A stretch of DNA of 64,000 nucleotides from Gemmatimonadota bacterium. Lineage in GTDB: Bacteria > Latescibacterota > UBA2968 > UBA8231. Below the pieces are notes generated by a model. That model searched no databases, was not told the DNA's origin, and saw nothing but the letters and a program-made list of their open reading frames with translations. Position numbers and translations under genes: made by a program. Position 1 is the stretch's first letter. Every line of letters starts with the position of its first letter. Where the stretch lies: NCBI GenBank assembly GCA_018672475.1, contig JABHFS010000083.1:1-64000 (forward strand), read 5' to 3'. This document shows, piece by piece, positions 1 to 8,807 of this stretch.

Positions 1-1
1 C

Positions 2-247
2 TCGATCGCCAGCCTGCCCGGCCTCGATGTCGAAGCCGTCGAATATATCGCCCGCGAGGGCAGTAAGATCACCAAAAAGGATCTGCGCAATATCCGCCTG
101 CCGCGCGACTCGATCATCGGGGCGGTCGTGCACCACGACCGTGTAATCATCCCGGACGGGGATACGCGCATAGAACCGGGCGACAAAACCGTGGTCTTCA
201 CCCGCCACCACACCCACGAGGAAGTAAGGAAAATCTTCGGCGGTTAA
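2..247 (+). CDS. trkA: TrkA-type potassium channel regulatory subunit, C-terminal part
   Basis: Only the last 81 codons are in the window; the gene enters from the left edge in frame 2 and ends with TAA at 245. The fragment contains the RCK_C (TrkA-C) fold: a short lead ending in ITKKDLRNIRLP, then GAVVHHDRVIIPDGDTRI and EPGDKTVVF, the usual end of TrkA/KtrA-like proteins. The RCK_C domain binds small ligands and gates potassium uptake through the TrkH membrane subunit. Two trkH sequences follow at once on the same strand, which supports a trkA-trkH operon. The N-terminal NAD-binding half lies outside the window, so it cannot be said whether the protein has one or two RCK units. Confidence 0.85.
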   Translation, partial: SIASLPGLDVEAVEYIAREGSKITKKDLRNIRLPRDSIIGAVVHHDRVIIPDGDTRIEPGDKTVVFTRHHTHEEVRKIFGG

Positions 248-284
248 ACTCGTCGTATATTTCTCCGTCAAACCAGAGGCCCTT

Positions 285-885
285 ATGCATTTTCACAAAG
301 CCACGCATATACTCGGCCTGCTGCTAATTTTCCTCTCCGTCTTCATGCTATTGCCCGTGCCCTTTTCGCTATACTACGGCGAAAACGACGCGCCGGCCTT
401 CCTGATTAGCGCCGCACTCAGCCTAGTCGCCGGACTCATCGCCTATAAAACGACCCGTCTCGACGGCGATCTGCGGCCCAAAGAAGGCTTCGCCGTGGTC
501 ACCTTCGTCTGGCTTATCCTATCTTTTTTCGGCCGCTTGCGGCGCCACCTCCACCCGCAAGCGGTGGTCCCGGTGCGCATGAACGGTGAGCCAGTGTCGA
601 GGGAAGTCGTGACCAATGTGCTCGGTTACTTCATTTTTTATTATACTTTTCCTGTTCGGCGTATTGTCGATGTCGTTGCTCAGTTTGGACATGCTTGCGG
701 CCTTCGGCGCCGTGGCGGCGACCCTGGGCAATGTCGGCCCCGGCTTAGGTTCGGTCGGCGCCACCGACAACTATGCGCACCTGCCTGCGGTCGGCAAGTG
801 GTTGCTCTCTTTGTTTATGTTGCTTGGACGACTGGAAATTTTCACCGTGATCGTGCTCTTTTCACCAGATGCCTGGCGCCAATAA
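285..885 (+). pseudogene. Decayed trkH copy (internal deletion plus frameshift)
   Basis: The first about 85 codons read as a TrkH N-terminus, closely parallel to the intact trkH that follows. The frame then jumps directly into the segment just before the last membrane helices (RRHLHPQAVVPVRMNGEP matches [19 protein letters not shown] of the next gene). About 270 residues, including most of the selectivity-filter repeats, are missing. A second lesion lies in a T-rich run near 630-650: after it the reading moves to the frame of 616-885, which carries the normal C-terminus (NVGPGLG, then GRLEIFTVIVLFSP). The remnant cannot make a working K+ channel. It looks like the older member of a tandem duplication. 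A sequencing error could explain the frameshift but not the deletion. Confidence 0.85.
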
Positions 886-911
886 CCGGGGCGTTGCCCA
901 CGGAATAAACT

Positions 912-2360
912 ATGCGCACACCCGTGGTATTTCGAGTCCTCGGCGTATTGCTGATGGTCTTCAGCGCGACGATGCTGGTACCCGCCATAGTTTCTTTTTT
1001 CTATGAAGACGGGGCCAGCGACGCCTTTCTCATCGCCTTCGCCATAACATTCTGCACCGGGCTGACCTGCTGGCTACCGACGCGCAAAAACCCCACCGAA
1101 CTGGGCATCCGCGACGGTTTCGTCGTCACCGTCCTATTTTGGACCGTATTGGGATTTTATGGCGCGTTGCCACTAATGTTGGAAGAGCGGCTGCAACTAA
1201 ACTTCACCGACGCCGTGTTCGAGTCACTGTCCGGCTTGACCACCACTGGGGCCACGGTAATCGAAGGTTTGGACGACCTACCCAAGTCCGTGTTGTTCTA
1301 CCGCCAACAGCTTCAGTGGCTCGGCGGCATGGGCATCATCGTGCTCGCCCTCGCGGTATTGCCGATGCTCGGCGTCGGCGGCATGCAGCTTTTCCGCGCC
1401 GAGACCTCCGGCCCCATCAAAGACTCGAAGATAACGCCGCGGATCGCCGAAACGGCCAAGGCGCTGTGGTATCTCTACCTCGGCCTGACCGTCGCTTGCG
1501 CCTTCGCCTACTGGCTGGCAGGCATGGACCTTTTTGACGCCGTCGCGCACAGTTTTTCGACCGTTTCCATCGGCGGGTTCTCCACCCACGACGCCAGTAT
1601 CGGCTATTTCGACAACCCCGCCATCGAGCTAATCGCGATCTGCTTCATTGCCATATCGGGGATTAGCTTCACATTACACTTCTCCGTTTTGCGCCATCGG
1701 TCGCTGCGCGGCTATTTGCAGAATGTAGAAGCCCGGACCTACTTGCTCATTTTGCTGGCCGTCACGCTGATCGCGTGGTTCGAGCTTTATACGGAGAAGG
1801 GGTACGATCTGGTCGCTGCGCTGCGCTATGCGCTTTTTATGACGGTCTCGATCGCCACCACCACCGGCTTCGCCATAACCGACCACTCAGCCTGGTCCGG
1901 CTTCCTGCCTTTTTTATTGTTTCTCTGCTCGTTTGCTGGAGGTTGCGCCGGCTCGGCAGGCGGCGGCATCAAAATCATCCGCCTAATCCTCATTCTGAAA
2001 CAAGGCAACATCGAGATCAAGCACCTGATCCACCCCAACGCCGTCATCCCCCTCAAGATCAACGACAACCCCGTTCCCGACCGGGTGCTGCAGGCCGTCT
2101 GGGGCTTCTTCTCCGTCTACATCCTCACCTTCGCGCTGCTCTTCGTCGCCGTGTTAGCGACAAACCTCGATCCGTTGACCGCCTTTTCCGCCGTCGCCGC
2201 CAGCATCAACAACCTCGGACCGGGGCTCGGCGAAGTCGCGCTGCACTACGGCGACATCAACCAACCGGCCAAATGGATCCTGTGCTTCGCCATGCTGATC
2301 GGCCGCCTGGAAATATTCACCCTATTGGTATTGTTCAGCCCCACCTTCTGGCGCAAATAA
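912..2360 (+). CDS. trkH: Trk/Ktr potassium uptake membrane subunit TrkH
   Basis: This is the ion-conducting membrane subunit of a Trk-type K+ uptake system (482 residues, normal for TrkH). Hydrophobic segments run through the whole protein. Filter-like repeats are visible around [34 protein letters not shown] and NNLGPGLGE, and the C-terminus has the family ending [14 protein letters not shown]. It is 26 bp downstream of the trkH remnant and in the same direction as the trkA fragment, so it probably supplies the channel for that TrkA. Its stop is only 9 bp from the convergent stop of mgdD, with no terminator hairpin between them. Confidence 0.93.
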   Translation: MRTPVVFRVLGVLLMVFSATMLVPAIVSFFYEDGASDAFLIAFAITFCTGLTCWLPTRKNPTELGIRDGFVVTVLFWTVLGFYGALPLMLEERLQLNFTDAVFESLSGLTTTGATVIEGLDDLPKSVLFYRQQLQWLGGMGIIVLALAVLPMLGVGGMQLFRAETSGPIKDSKITPRIAETAKALWYLYLGLTVACAFAYWLAGMDLFDAVAHSFSTVSIGGFSTHDASIGYFDNPAIELIAICFIAISGISFTLHFSVLRHRSLRGYLQNVEARTYLLILLAVTLIAWFELYTEKGYDLVAALRYALFMTVSIATTTGFAITDHSAWSGFLPFLLFLCSFAGGCAGSAGGGIKIIRLILILKQGNIEIKHLIHPNAVIPLKINDNPVPDRVLQAVWGFFSVYILTFALLFVAVLATNLDPLTAFSAVAASINNLGPGLGEVALHYGDINQPAKWILCFAMLIGRLEIFTLLVLFSPTFWRK

Positions 2361-2369
2361 CCCGCCACC

Positions 2370-2927
2370 TCAGCCCCTAAGCCCGGCTGCAATCTCGGCC
2401 AACGTCTTCCACAGATAGGGTGCTAAGCTGTAGTCGACCCACAGCCGATAGACCCGTTGACCTGCTTCTTCGCGCGGCAACACCCCGCAAGAAGCCCCAG
2501 CCACGCGCGTATACACCATGCGGTCCGCTAACTCACCCACAAAATCCACCCCGCAAGTCTGTGCCAAAACGCCCAACGCCGCGTCGCCTGCCAATACCAA
2601 GGTCACCGATTGTTGCTCGATGCGATAAACCCCATTATCGACCGCCTGCAAGGCGGACTCAAAACGCGTTAACAATCCATCGTCGGGCGCGCACTCTAGA
2701 ATCAACTCGCCCGTACCTACCCGCGCCAGGACCCCATACTGCCCTACGAGCAAAGTGTCGTATACCTCGACCGGCAATTCGATCTCGTGCTGCTCAGCCC
2801 ATGCGACCAGGCCTGGCCCTTTCACCCCGAGCTTTACCCAATCCGTCGGATGCCGCAAGACGGCTAAGACCTCGGGCGTAGCTTCAGTGATAAGGTCATC
2901 CAGCGGGCTATTGCGCATTTCGCTCAT
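2370..2927 (-). CDS. mgdD: N-methylglutamate dehydrogenase subunit D / sarcosine oxidase gamma-like
   Basis: This 185-residue protein is the small gamma-type (SoxG) subunit of a heterotetrameric sarcosine-oxidase-like enzyme. It resembles a diverged GcvT-like fold: an N-terminal segment starting SPLDDLITEA, then VLARVGTGELILE and a C-terminal TRVAGASCGVLPREE-type segment ending in an aromatic-rich helix. Its ATG overlaps the TGA of mgdC by four bases (ATGA), so translation is likely coupled. It is the last gene of the eight-gene operon starting at 11762. SoxG is poorly conserved, so the assignment rests mainly on position and general pattern. Sarcosine oxidase gamma is the alternative name. 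Confidence 0.8.
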   Translation of the reverse strand: MSEMRNSPLDDLITEATPEVLAVLRHPTDWVKLGVKGPGLVAWAEQHEIELPVEVYDTLLVGQYGVLARVGTGELILECAPDDGLLTRFESALQAVDNGVYRIEQQSVTLVLAGDAALGVLAQTCGVDFVGELADRMVYTRVAGASCGVLPREEAGQRVYRLWVDYSLAPYLWKTLAEIAAGLRG

Positions 2928-5830
2928 AATCCCTGCCGCTCGTCATCCCGATCGTAAAAAGGCAATGCCGCTACTTCAGCAACGCTCATCGCCCCGTCAT
3001 CTAAGCGCACCTCAATGCGCGTGCCTGGCTCAGCCATATCCGGTTCGACAAAGGCCATCCCCAATGCATAACCCAGGGTCGAAACGGGGGCGATACTCGT
3101 GATGCGCCCCACCATACGGCCATCCTTAATAATCAAGTGGCATTCCTCGGGCAATCCCCCCTTAAAACCGTCTGGCCAGCGCACCCCGACCAATACTCGC
3201 TTTGTTTCGCGCTTGCGATAGATCTGCAGACTGCGTTGACCGACGAAGAAGGGTTTGTTCTTACCTATCGCCCCAGCCAAGCCCGCCTCGTAGGGGTGCG
3301 TCAGCGCGTCGGTGTCATGGCCGACGATCAGATGCCCCTTTTCAAGCCGTAATAGCCGCTGTGCCTCAACGCCGAAAGCACGCACGCCCCACGGCTCTCC
3401 CGCGGCAAAAATCGACTGCCATACATGCGCCCCTTGCCAAGCCGGCACATGCACCTCATACCCCAATTCTCCGACAAAACCCACCCGCATCACCAACGCC
3501 CGGACACCCGCCACCTCGCCCTCCCGCACCCCCAAATAAGGAAAAGCCTCCGGGCTCAGGTCGATGTCCGTCAGAGCGGTTAGCGCCTCACGGCTATGCG
3601 GCCCGGCCAGGTTCAACGCCGCCAATTGGCCCGTCGCATTGCTCAAGGTCACATCCAACCCCCAAATCGCCGCCCAGCGCAGCATCTCGCGATAGAACGC
3701 ACCGACACCGCTGCTGGTCGCCGTGACATAAAAACGATCTTCGGCCAATCGCGCGATCACCCCATCCTCGATCACCACCCCGCTCTCATCGAGCGCCACT
3801 GCGTAGCGATAACGTCCCACCGCCCGTTTCTTGAAGCGGCCGGTATAGAGCCGTTCGAGTAATTCGACCGCATCGGGGCCATTGATCAGTAACTTGCCGA
3901 GCGTGCCCACGTCGATCACGCCAAGGCCGGTGCGCACTTGTTGCGCTTCTTGAAAAATACATTCGTCACGATGCGTATTGGCGCGACGATAATATTCGGG
4001 CCGATACCAATCACCGGCGTGATAAAATTCCGCGTCGTGTGCGGCATGCCAAGCGTGCATCGGCGTCTGGCGCATCGGGTGGAAACGCCGGCCGGCCAAG
4101 TGCCCCAGCGGCACCGGCTGGTAAAACGGGCGTGAGGTTGTCGAACCGGTTTCGTCGATCGTATCGCCGTTGAGCTTAGCGAGGATGCGCATCGCGTTCA
4201 TATTCGCGAGCTTGCCCTGGCTCGGCCCCATACCGACGGTGCTATAGCGCTTGAGTAATTCGACGCTGTCGTAGCCCTCCTGATGCGCGTTGACGAAGTC
4301 GGTCAAATGCAAGTCTTCATCAAAATCGACAAAGTTCTTTTTGCCGGAGTGGGCAAAAATAGGATAGGGATGGCTGTGCGCCGTTTTGCAGGATTCCACT
4401 CGGGGGCTAATCTGCTTGTCCTCGCGGCCCGTATAGTAAGCCGCCGCCGCGCCCTGGTCGCGCCCGTCTATTCTTTGCGCGTCGAGGTCGTATGTTCCGC
4501 GCGCGCGCCCTGCGACAAAAATTCCGTCGGGCTTTGAGACCGGCGCCAATTGTTGCAACGTCTGCTCATAGGCAAACTTGACCCCTGCCTGGCTTAACAA
4601 GGCCGCATTGGGCATCCACCCGACTGACACCGCGATCCCGTCGCAGGCGATTAGTTGACCACGGCTCGACTCGATTTCGCCATCGTCGCGCAATGGTGCA
4701 ACGACCGCACCGCGCAAACCGCTCTTGTCCCCCTTGGCCACCGCCTCGTAGACCGCGTGACCGCAATGGATCGGCACGCCCGCAGCGGCGACTTCCTCGC
4801 CCAAAACCGAAGGTTCTCCATCGGGACGCAAATCGGCGATGGCCGCCACCTCGACCCCAGCTTCGAGCATATCCAACGCCACGCCATAGGCTTGGCTATT
4901 GGCCGCTAAAAGCACCATCCGTTCACAGGGTTTGGTCGCGTACAAACGCACCAGCCGCTGCGCAGCTGAGCCGAGCATCACGCCCGGCAGGTCGTTGTGC
5001 CCGAAAACCGCTGGCTGTTCGATCGCCCCCGGCGCATAAACTACGGCCCCGGCCCGCACCTTGCTCATACGGTCAGCGTCAAAGAGCGCGACCCAATGGT
5101 CGGCGTAGTGCCCGCCAACCATCGTCGCACAACGCACCTCAACTGCCTCCAAGGCCAGCACCGCCTCCACTAACGTGCCATACGCCCTTTGTGCCTCTTC
5201 ATCGCGACCGTGTTGCCACGCCAAGCTACCGCCCAAACGCGCCTGTTGTTCAATTAATAGAACACGCGCCCCTGTCCGGCCCGCCGCCAATGCAGCTTCG
5301 AGCCCCGCAGCACCCCCACCAACGACCAGCACATCGCACCAAGCGTAATCCTTAGGACTAGTGGTCGAGGGCAACGCGGGGTTAATCTCACCCAAACCCG
5401 CAATCTTGCGAATCTGCTTTTCATGAAAGGGGAAAAGCCAGGCCGGACGGTGAAATACCTTATAATAAAAACCCACCGGCATAAAACGGCTGAAAAGCTC
5501 GACCCAATTGAGCTTGTCGCCCTTCAGCCCGCCAAACGTATTGACCGCCCGCAGATCCATGCCCGCAACCAGCGGCAGACTATCGCCGCGCAGATGTGTG
5601 TGGGTACCGTCGCTGAACATCGCATTGGCATCGTGGCCGGCCAGACTATAGATCCCTCGCGGCCGGTGGTATTTGAAACTGCGACCGGTCATCTGCACGC
5701 CATTGGCCCATAGCGCGCTGGCGATCACATCGCCGGCATAACCTTTGTAGGTTTCCCCCTCAAAGCGGAACTCAAGCTCCTGCGTCCGGTCGATCCACTC
5801 GCCGGGTTGCGCGGCAAGACGCTGCTTCAC
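2924..5830 (-). CDS. mgdC: N-methylglutamate dehydrogenase subunit C / sarcosine oxidase alpha-like
   Basis: Large (968-residue) SoxA-type subunit. An N-terminal ferredoxin-like region contains GRSFKYHRPRG. A Rossmann dinucleotide-binding motif DVLVVGGGAAGLEAA sits near residue 166, a second nucleotide-binding region follows, and the C-terminal third is a GcvT-like aminomethyltransferase domain (for example VGFVGELGYEVHVPA) that in this family loads the C1 unit on tetrahydrofolate. The open frame extends upstream to 5932 inside mgdB, but GTG at 5830 is the likely start: it overlaps the mgdB stop as GTGA and has GGAGG about 9 bases upstream. The sequence alone does not separate sarcosine oxidase from N-methylglutamate dehydrogenase. 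The mgs/gmaS neighbours favour the latter. Confidence 0.88.
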   Translation of the reverse strand: MKQRLAAQPGEWIDRTQELEFRFEGETYKGYAGDVIASALWANGVQMTGRSFKYHRPRGIYSLAGHDANAMFSDGTHTHLRGDSLPLVAGMDLRAVNTFGGLKGDKLNWVELFSRFMPVGFYYKVFHRPAWLFPFHEKQIRKIAGLGEINPALPSTTSPKDYAWCDVLVVGGGAAGLEAALAAGRTGARVLLIEQQARLGGSLAWQHGRDEEAQRAYGTLVEAVLALEAVEVRCATMVGGHYADHWVALFDADRMSKVRAGAVVYAPGAIEQPAVFGHNDLPGVMLGSAAQRLVRLYATKPCERMVLLAANSQAYGVALDMLEAGVEVAAIADLRPDGEPSVLGEEVAAAGVPIHCGHAVYEAVAKGDKSGLRGAVVAPLRDDGEIESSRGQLIACDGIAVSVGWMPNAALLSQAGVKFAYEQTLQQLAPVSKPDGIFVAGRARGTYDLDAQRIDGRDQGAAAAYYTGREDKQISPRVESCKTAHSHPYPIFAHSGKKNFVDFDEDLHLTDFVNAHQEGYDSVELLKRYSTVGMGPSQGKLANMNAMRILAKLNGDTIDETGSTTSRPFYQPVPLGHLAGRRFHPMRQTPMHAWHAAHDAEFYHAGDWYRPEYYRRANTHRDECIFQEAQQVRTGLGVIDVGTLGKLLINGPDAVELLERLYTGRFKKRAVGRYRYAVALDESGVVIEDGVIARLAEDRFYVTATSSGVGAFYREMLRWAAIWGLDVTLSNATGQLAALNLAGPHSREALTALTDIDLSPEAFPYLGVREGEVAGVRALVMRVGFVGELGYEVHVPAWQGAHVWQSIFAAGEPWGVRAFGVEAQRLLRLEKGHLIVGHDTDALTHPYEAGLAGAIGKNKPFFVGQRSLQIYRKRETKRVLVGVRWPDGFKGGLPEECHLIIKDGRMVGRITSIAPVSTLGYALGMAFVEPDMAEPGTRIEVRLDDGAMSVAEVAALPFYDRDDERQGL

Positions 5831-6090
5831 GACGCTTCCTCCCCATTCCACAGATACGTACGGATGAATTGGTCGCTCGTGATATTGCGTTCGGCGATAA
5901 ACCAGGTGTTGCTGGCGATATGATACCACCATTCGCGCTGTATGCCCTGTTCGCCATCGCGATTAAATACATAGTCGGCCCACGCCTCATCGTCGACTTG
6001 TTGCGGATCGGGCATCGGACGCACCGCGCCACCAAAAGAGAATTCCTGTATCGGCCGCGGCCCATTGATCGGGCAGTGCAGAATCTTCAT
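5827..6090 (-). CDS. mgdB: N-methylglutamate dehydrogenase subunit B / sarcosine oxidase delta-like, incomplete zinc site
   Basis: This 87-residue SoxD-type subunit has the family start (Cys6-Pro, then Gly-Pro-Arg), an EFSFGG segment, Asp-x-x-Trp-x-x-Tyr-x-Phe, and a tail with Trp-x-x-His followed by Trp-Phe. In characterised heterotetrameric sarcosine oxidases this subunit holds a structural zinc with Cys6, Cys9, His59 and Cys63. Here the second ligand is Asn9 and the last is Asn61, while Cys6 and His57 remain. A normal zinc site is therefore unlikely. A GAGGG ribosome site precedes the ATG, 15 bp after the mgdA stop. The gene is otherwise intact and coupled to mgdC. Confidence 0.87.
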   Translation of the reverse strand: MKILHCPINGPRPIQEFSFGGAVRPMPDPQQVDDEAWADYVFNRDGEQGIQREWWYHIASNTWFIAERNITSDQFIRTYLWNGEEAS

Positions 6091-6105
6091 TGCCGCCCTC
6101 TTCTT

Positions 6106-7350
6106 TTAATGGCCAACCGAAGCCGCCCCTTTTTCGCCCACAAGGTCAAAGGCACCAAAGCGGGAAACGTTAAACGCGCGAATCAGTGGATGGTCCTCCC
6201 CGGTCGCCACAGTATGCGCCATGGTATAACCGCAGACCGGCGACGCCTTAAAACCCCAAGTACCCCAACCCGCGTCGATATAAAAACCTTCGATCGGCGT
6301 CGTACCCATAATCGGCGAGAAATCCGGAGTCATATCGCACAACCCAGCCCACTGCCGCAACACTTTCACATCGCCCAAAAAGGGAAAGAGATCCAACATA
6401 TGGCCCGCTAGCCCCTCGGCGAAATCGAGTGTCGACCGCATCGAGATAAGTTCATAGGGATCGAGCGAGGCCCCGGTGACAAGCTCACCGCGCGAAGACT
6501 GGCTGACATAGGTGTGTAAACTCGCCGATACCACAATCGCATCGAGCCAGGGTTTAAAAGGCTCGGTCACCATCGCCTGTAAGGGATGCACCACCAACGG
6601 TGTGCGCAAACCGACCATCCGCTGTATGCTGGTAGTCCAACCGGCCACCGCACTGATCACTTTCCTAGTCTTGATAAAACCACGATCGGTGTGCACGCCC
6701 GCAACTCGACCGTCGACCACCTCGATATCACTGACCGTCGTCCGCTGATGAATCTCCGCGCCACCCTGGTCGGCACCGCGTGCATAAGCCCAGGCCACCG
6801 CGTCGTGCCGGGCGATCGCGCCCGGCGGATGGAAAAGCGCACCGACGATCGGCGGTTGGTGCCCACCGCAATTCAGGTCAATCTCGGGGATCTTCTTCTT
6901 GATGAACTCGGGGCCGACGACCTCGGAATCGATGCCGAGGTGCTTATTGACCTCGGCGCGCCAGCGCTGGGTGCGTAACGAAGCCGGGGTATGGGCTAGA
7001 GTGAAATGGCCGCGTTCAGAATAGAAGAGGTTGAAGTCGAGGCTACGCGCCAGATCGCGATAGAGGTCCACGCTGAACTGATAAAAGCGCGCGCCCTCCT
7101 CGGTGAGATAATTTGAGCGGATAATCGCGGTATTACGGCCGGTACCGCCGTGACCAATATAGCGCTGTTCGAGCACGGCGACGTCGTGGATACCGTGCTC
7201 GGCGGCTAAATAATGGGCAGCGGCCAGCCCGTGGGCACCGCCGCCGATAATCACCACATCATAGCTATCGCGCAGTTCCGCAGGAGAGCGAAACATCCGC
7301 GGCTCGGAGTATTCTTTTTCAAGCCCGAATTTGAGCAGCCGAAAAGGCAT
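6106..7350 (-). CDS. mgdA: N-methylglutamate dehydrogenase subunit A / sarcosine oxidase beta-like
   Basis: SoxB-type flavoprotein of the DAO superfamily, 414 residues, normal length. The FAD-binding motif VVIIGGGAHGLAAAHYLA lies near residue 32. It is followed by the SoxB-specific RYIGHGGTGRNTAIIRSNY segment, where the flavin sits, and by a C-terminal GFYIDAGWGTWGFKASP signature. In this family the subunit oxidises the N-methyl amine (sarcosine or N-methylglutamate) to an imine that releases formaldehyde or methylene-tetrahydrofolate. It lies 24 bp after gmaS and 15 bp before mgdB in one operon. Confidence 0.9.
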   Translation of the reverse strand: MPFRLLKFGLEKEYSEPRMFRSPAELRDSYDVVIIGGGAHGLAAAHYLAAEHGIHDVAVLEQRYIGHGGTGRNTAIIRSNYLTEEGARFYQFSVDLYRDLARSLDFNLFYSERGHFTLAHTPASLRTQRWRAEVNKHLGIDSEVVGPEFIKKKIPEIDLNCGGHQPPIVGALFHPPGAIARHDAVAWAYARGADQGGAEIHQRTTVSDIEVVDGRVAGVHTDRGFIKTRKVISAVAGWTTSIQRMVGLRTPLVVHPLQAMVTEPFKPWLDAIVVSASLHTYVSQSSRGELVTGASLDPYELISMRSTLDFAEGLAGHMLDLFPFLGDVKVLRQWAGLCDMTPDFSPIMGTTPIEGFYIDAGWGTWGFKASPVCGYTMAHTVATGEDHPLIRAFNVSRFGAFDLVGEKGAASVGH

Positions 7351-7374
7351 AGTCTCAGCAGATCTTGTTGGGGT

Positions 7375-8733
7375 TTAGAAGGAGGTCAAATACTGGTCAA
7401 TTTCCCAGCGGCTGACCTGACCGTCGTACTCGGCCCATTCATTCGCCTTCATCGCGATAAATTCCCCCGCGATCGGGCCCAACGCCGATTGCACTACCTC
7501 ATCCTGGCGCAATTCATCAATCGCCTCGTTGAGCGACTGTGGCAAAAGCTTAATCCCGGCAGCGTCGATCTCGGCACGCGGGCGCTCGTACATATTGCCC
7601 AAGTTCGGCTCGCCCGGCTCTAAGCCGCGCTTGATACCGTCGAGCCCGGCGGTCAAATAGGCGGCCATCGCCAAATATGGATTAGTGCCGGCACTGATAG
7701 CACGGTCTTCAAAATGCCCGGGACCGGCGGTGCGGATCATCTGAGTCCGGTTGTTATCGCCGTAGGTCACGAAGGCCGGGGTCCAGGTAAAACCCGACTG
7801 GCTCGAATAAAGCCCATCGCCGAGTTGCAGCCTCTTGTAACAATTAACGGTGGGGCTGGTCACCGCACAAAGCGCGCGCGCATGGTGCATAATGCCGCCG
7901 ATAAAGTGGTAGGCCAACTGCGAGCAACCCAAACCGCGTTTGTCCTTGTTATCGATAAAGAGGTTTTTGCTTGATTTGGCGTTGGCCAAATGGTAGTGCG
8001 CGTGCAAACCGCTGCCGGTGCGGTCGGCGAAGGGCTTGGGCATATGCGTGGCAATCGCGCCGTATTTTTTGGCAATCTGCGAGCTGGCCATCTTGAAGAA
8101 GATAACCCTATCGCAGGTCGTCAGCGCGTCGGCGTAATCAAAATTGACTTCGTATTGCCCATTGCCGTCCTCGTGGTCGCACTGGTAAACTCCCCAATCG
8201 AGCGAGTTGAGCGCCAGGGTTAATTCCTGCAGGTAGGCCATCGCCGGCGACATCGAACGGAAATCGTAACAGGGTTTGGCCAACGAATCAACGCCGTCGG
8301 GATCCCAGGGCCGAATCGCGCCGTTTTCATCGCGTGAGACCAGGAAGTGCTCCGGCTCCATACCGACATTGAAGACAAAACCCTGGCTTTTCGCCTCGGC
8401 CAGCACCCGCTTGAGGTTGGTGCGCGGGCAATAGGGATAGGGCTCGTCGTCGACAAAGAGATCACCGGCGAAGCGCACGGTATTCGGTTGCCAGGCCAAT
8501 CGCGAATACGAGTCGAGATCGATCCGGGCCAGCATATCGTGCGAGTGCGGCCCCTGCCCCGAGCCCCATACGGCCGCACCGGCGAAACCGGCCCCTTCTC
8601 CAGCCGCATCGTCGAGCGCCGATACCGGCACCATCTTGACTTTGGCCGAACCGGTAATATCGACGAATTGTACCAGGAGAAATTCGATGCCCTCTTCCTT
8701 CAGGCGTTTTTTGACTGCCGCGCGACTAGCCAT
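7375..8733 (-). CDS. gmaS: Gamma-glutamylmethylamide synthetase (glutamine-synthetase-like, GlnT family)
   Basis: This 452-residue protein is a glutamine-synthetase-fold ligase. The catalytic-domain motifs are present: GMEPEHFL (metal-binding Glu), DHEDGNGQYEVNFDY, TGSGLHAHYHL (metal-binding His region), the nucleotide-binding SPTVNCYKRL and the NRTQMIR arginine segment. This is the short type-III/GlnT lineage, in which GMAS makes gamma-glutamylmethylamide from glutamate, methylamine and ATP. It sits between mgsABC and mgdABCD, which supports GMAS over ordinary ammonia assimilation. A clear AAGGAG site precedes the ATG. A plain GlnT glutamine synthetase remains possible. Confidence 0.85.
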   Translation of the reverse strand: MASRAAVKKRLKEEGIEFLLVQFVDITGSAKVKMVPVSALDDAAGEGAGFAGAAVWGSGQGPHSHDMLARIDLDSYSRLAWQPNTVRFAGDLFVDDEPYPYCPRTNLKRVLAEAKSQGFVFNVGMEPEHFLVSRDENGAIRPWDPDGVDSLAKPCYDFRSMSPAMAYLQELTLALNSLDWGVYQCDHEDGNGQYEVNFDYADALTTCDRVIFFKMASSQIAKKYGAIATHMPKPFADRTGSGLHAHYHLANAKSSKNLFIDNKDKRGLGCSQLAYHFIGGIMHHARALCAVTSPTVNCYKRLQLGDGLYSSQSGFTWTPAFVTYGDNNRTQMIRTAGPGHFEDRAISAGTNPYLAMAAYLTAGLDGIKRGLEPGEPNLGNMYERPRAEIDAAGIKLLPQSLNEAIDELRQDEVVQSALGPIAGEFIAMKANEWAEYDGQVSRWEIDQYLTSF

Positions 8734-8807
8734 GATAGTCTCCTTATAGATGTGCTCGAAAAAACTTTCTGCAGCTAAAGTGCCAGATCAGATTTTCCAG
8801 ACGTACC

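Noticed and set aside
5831..5932. Longer start of mgdC at 5932
   Set aside because: It would overlap mgdB by over 100 bp. The GTG at 5830 has a strong ribosome site and the usual 4-base coupling.
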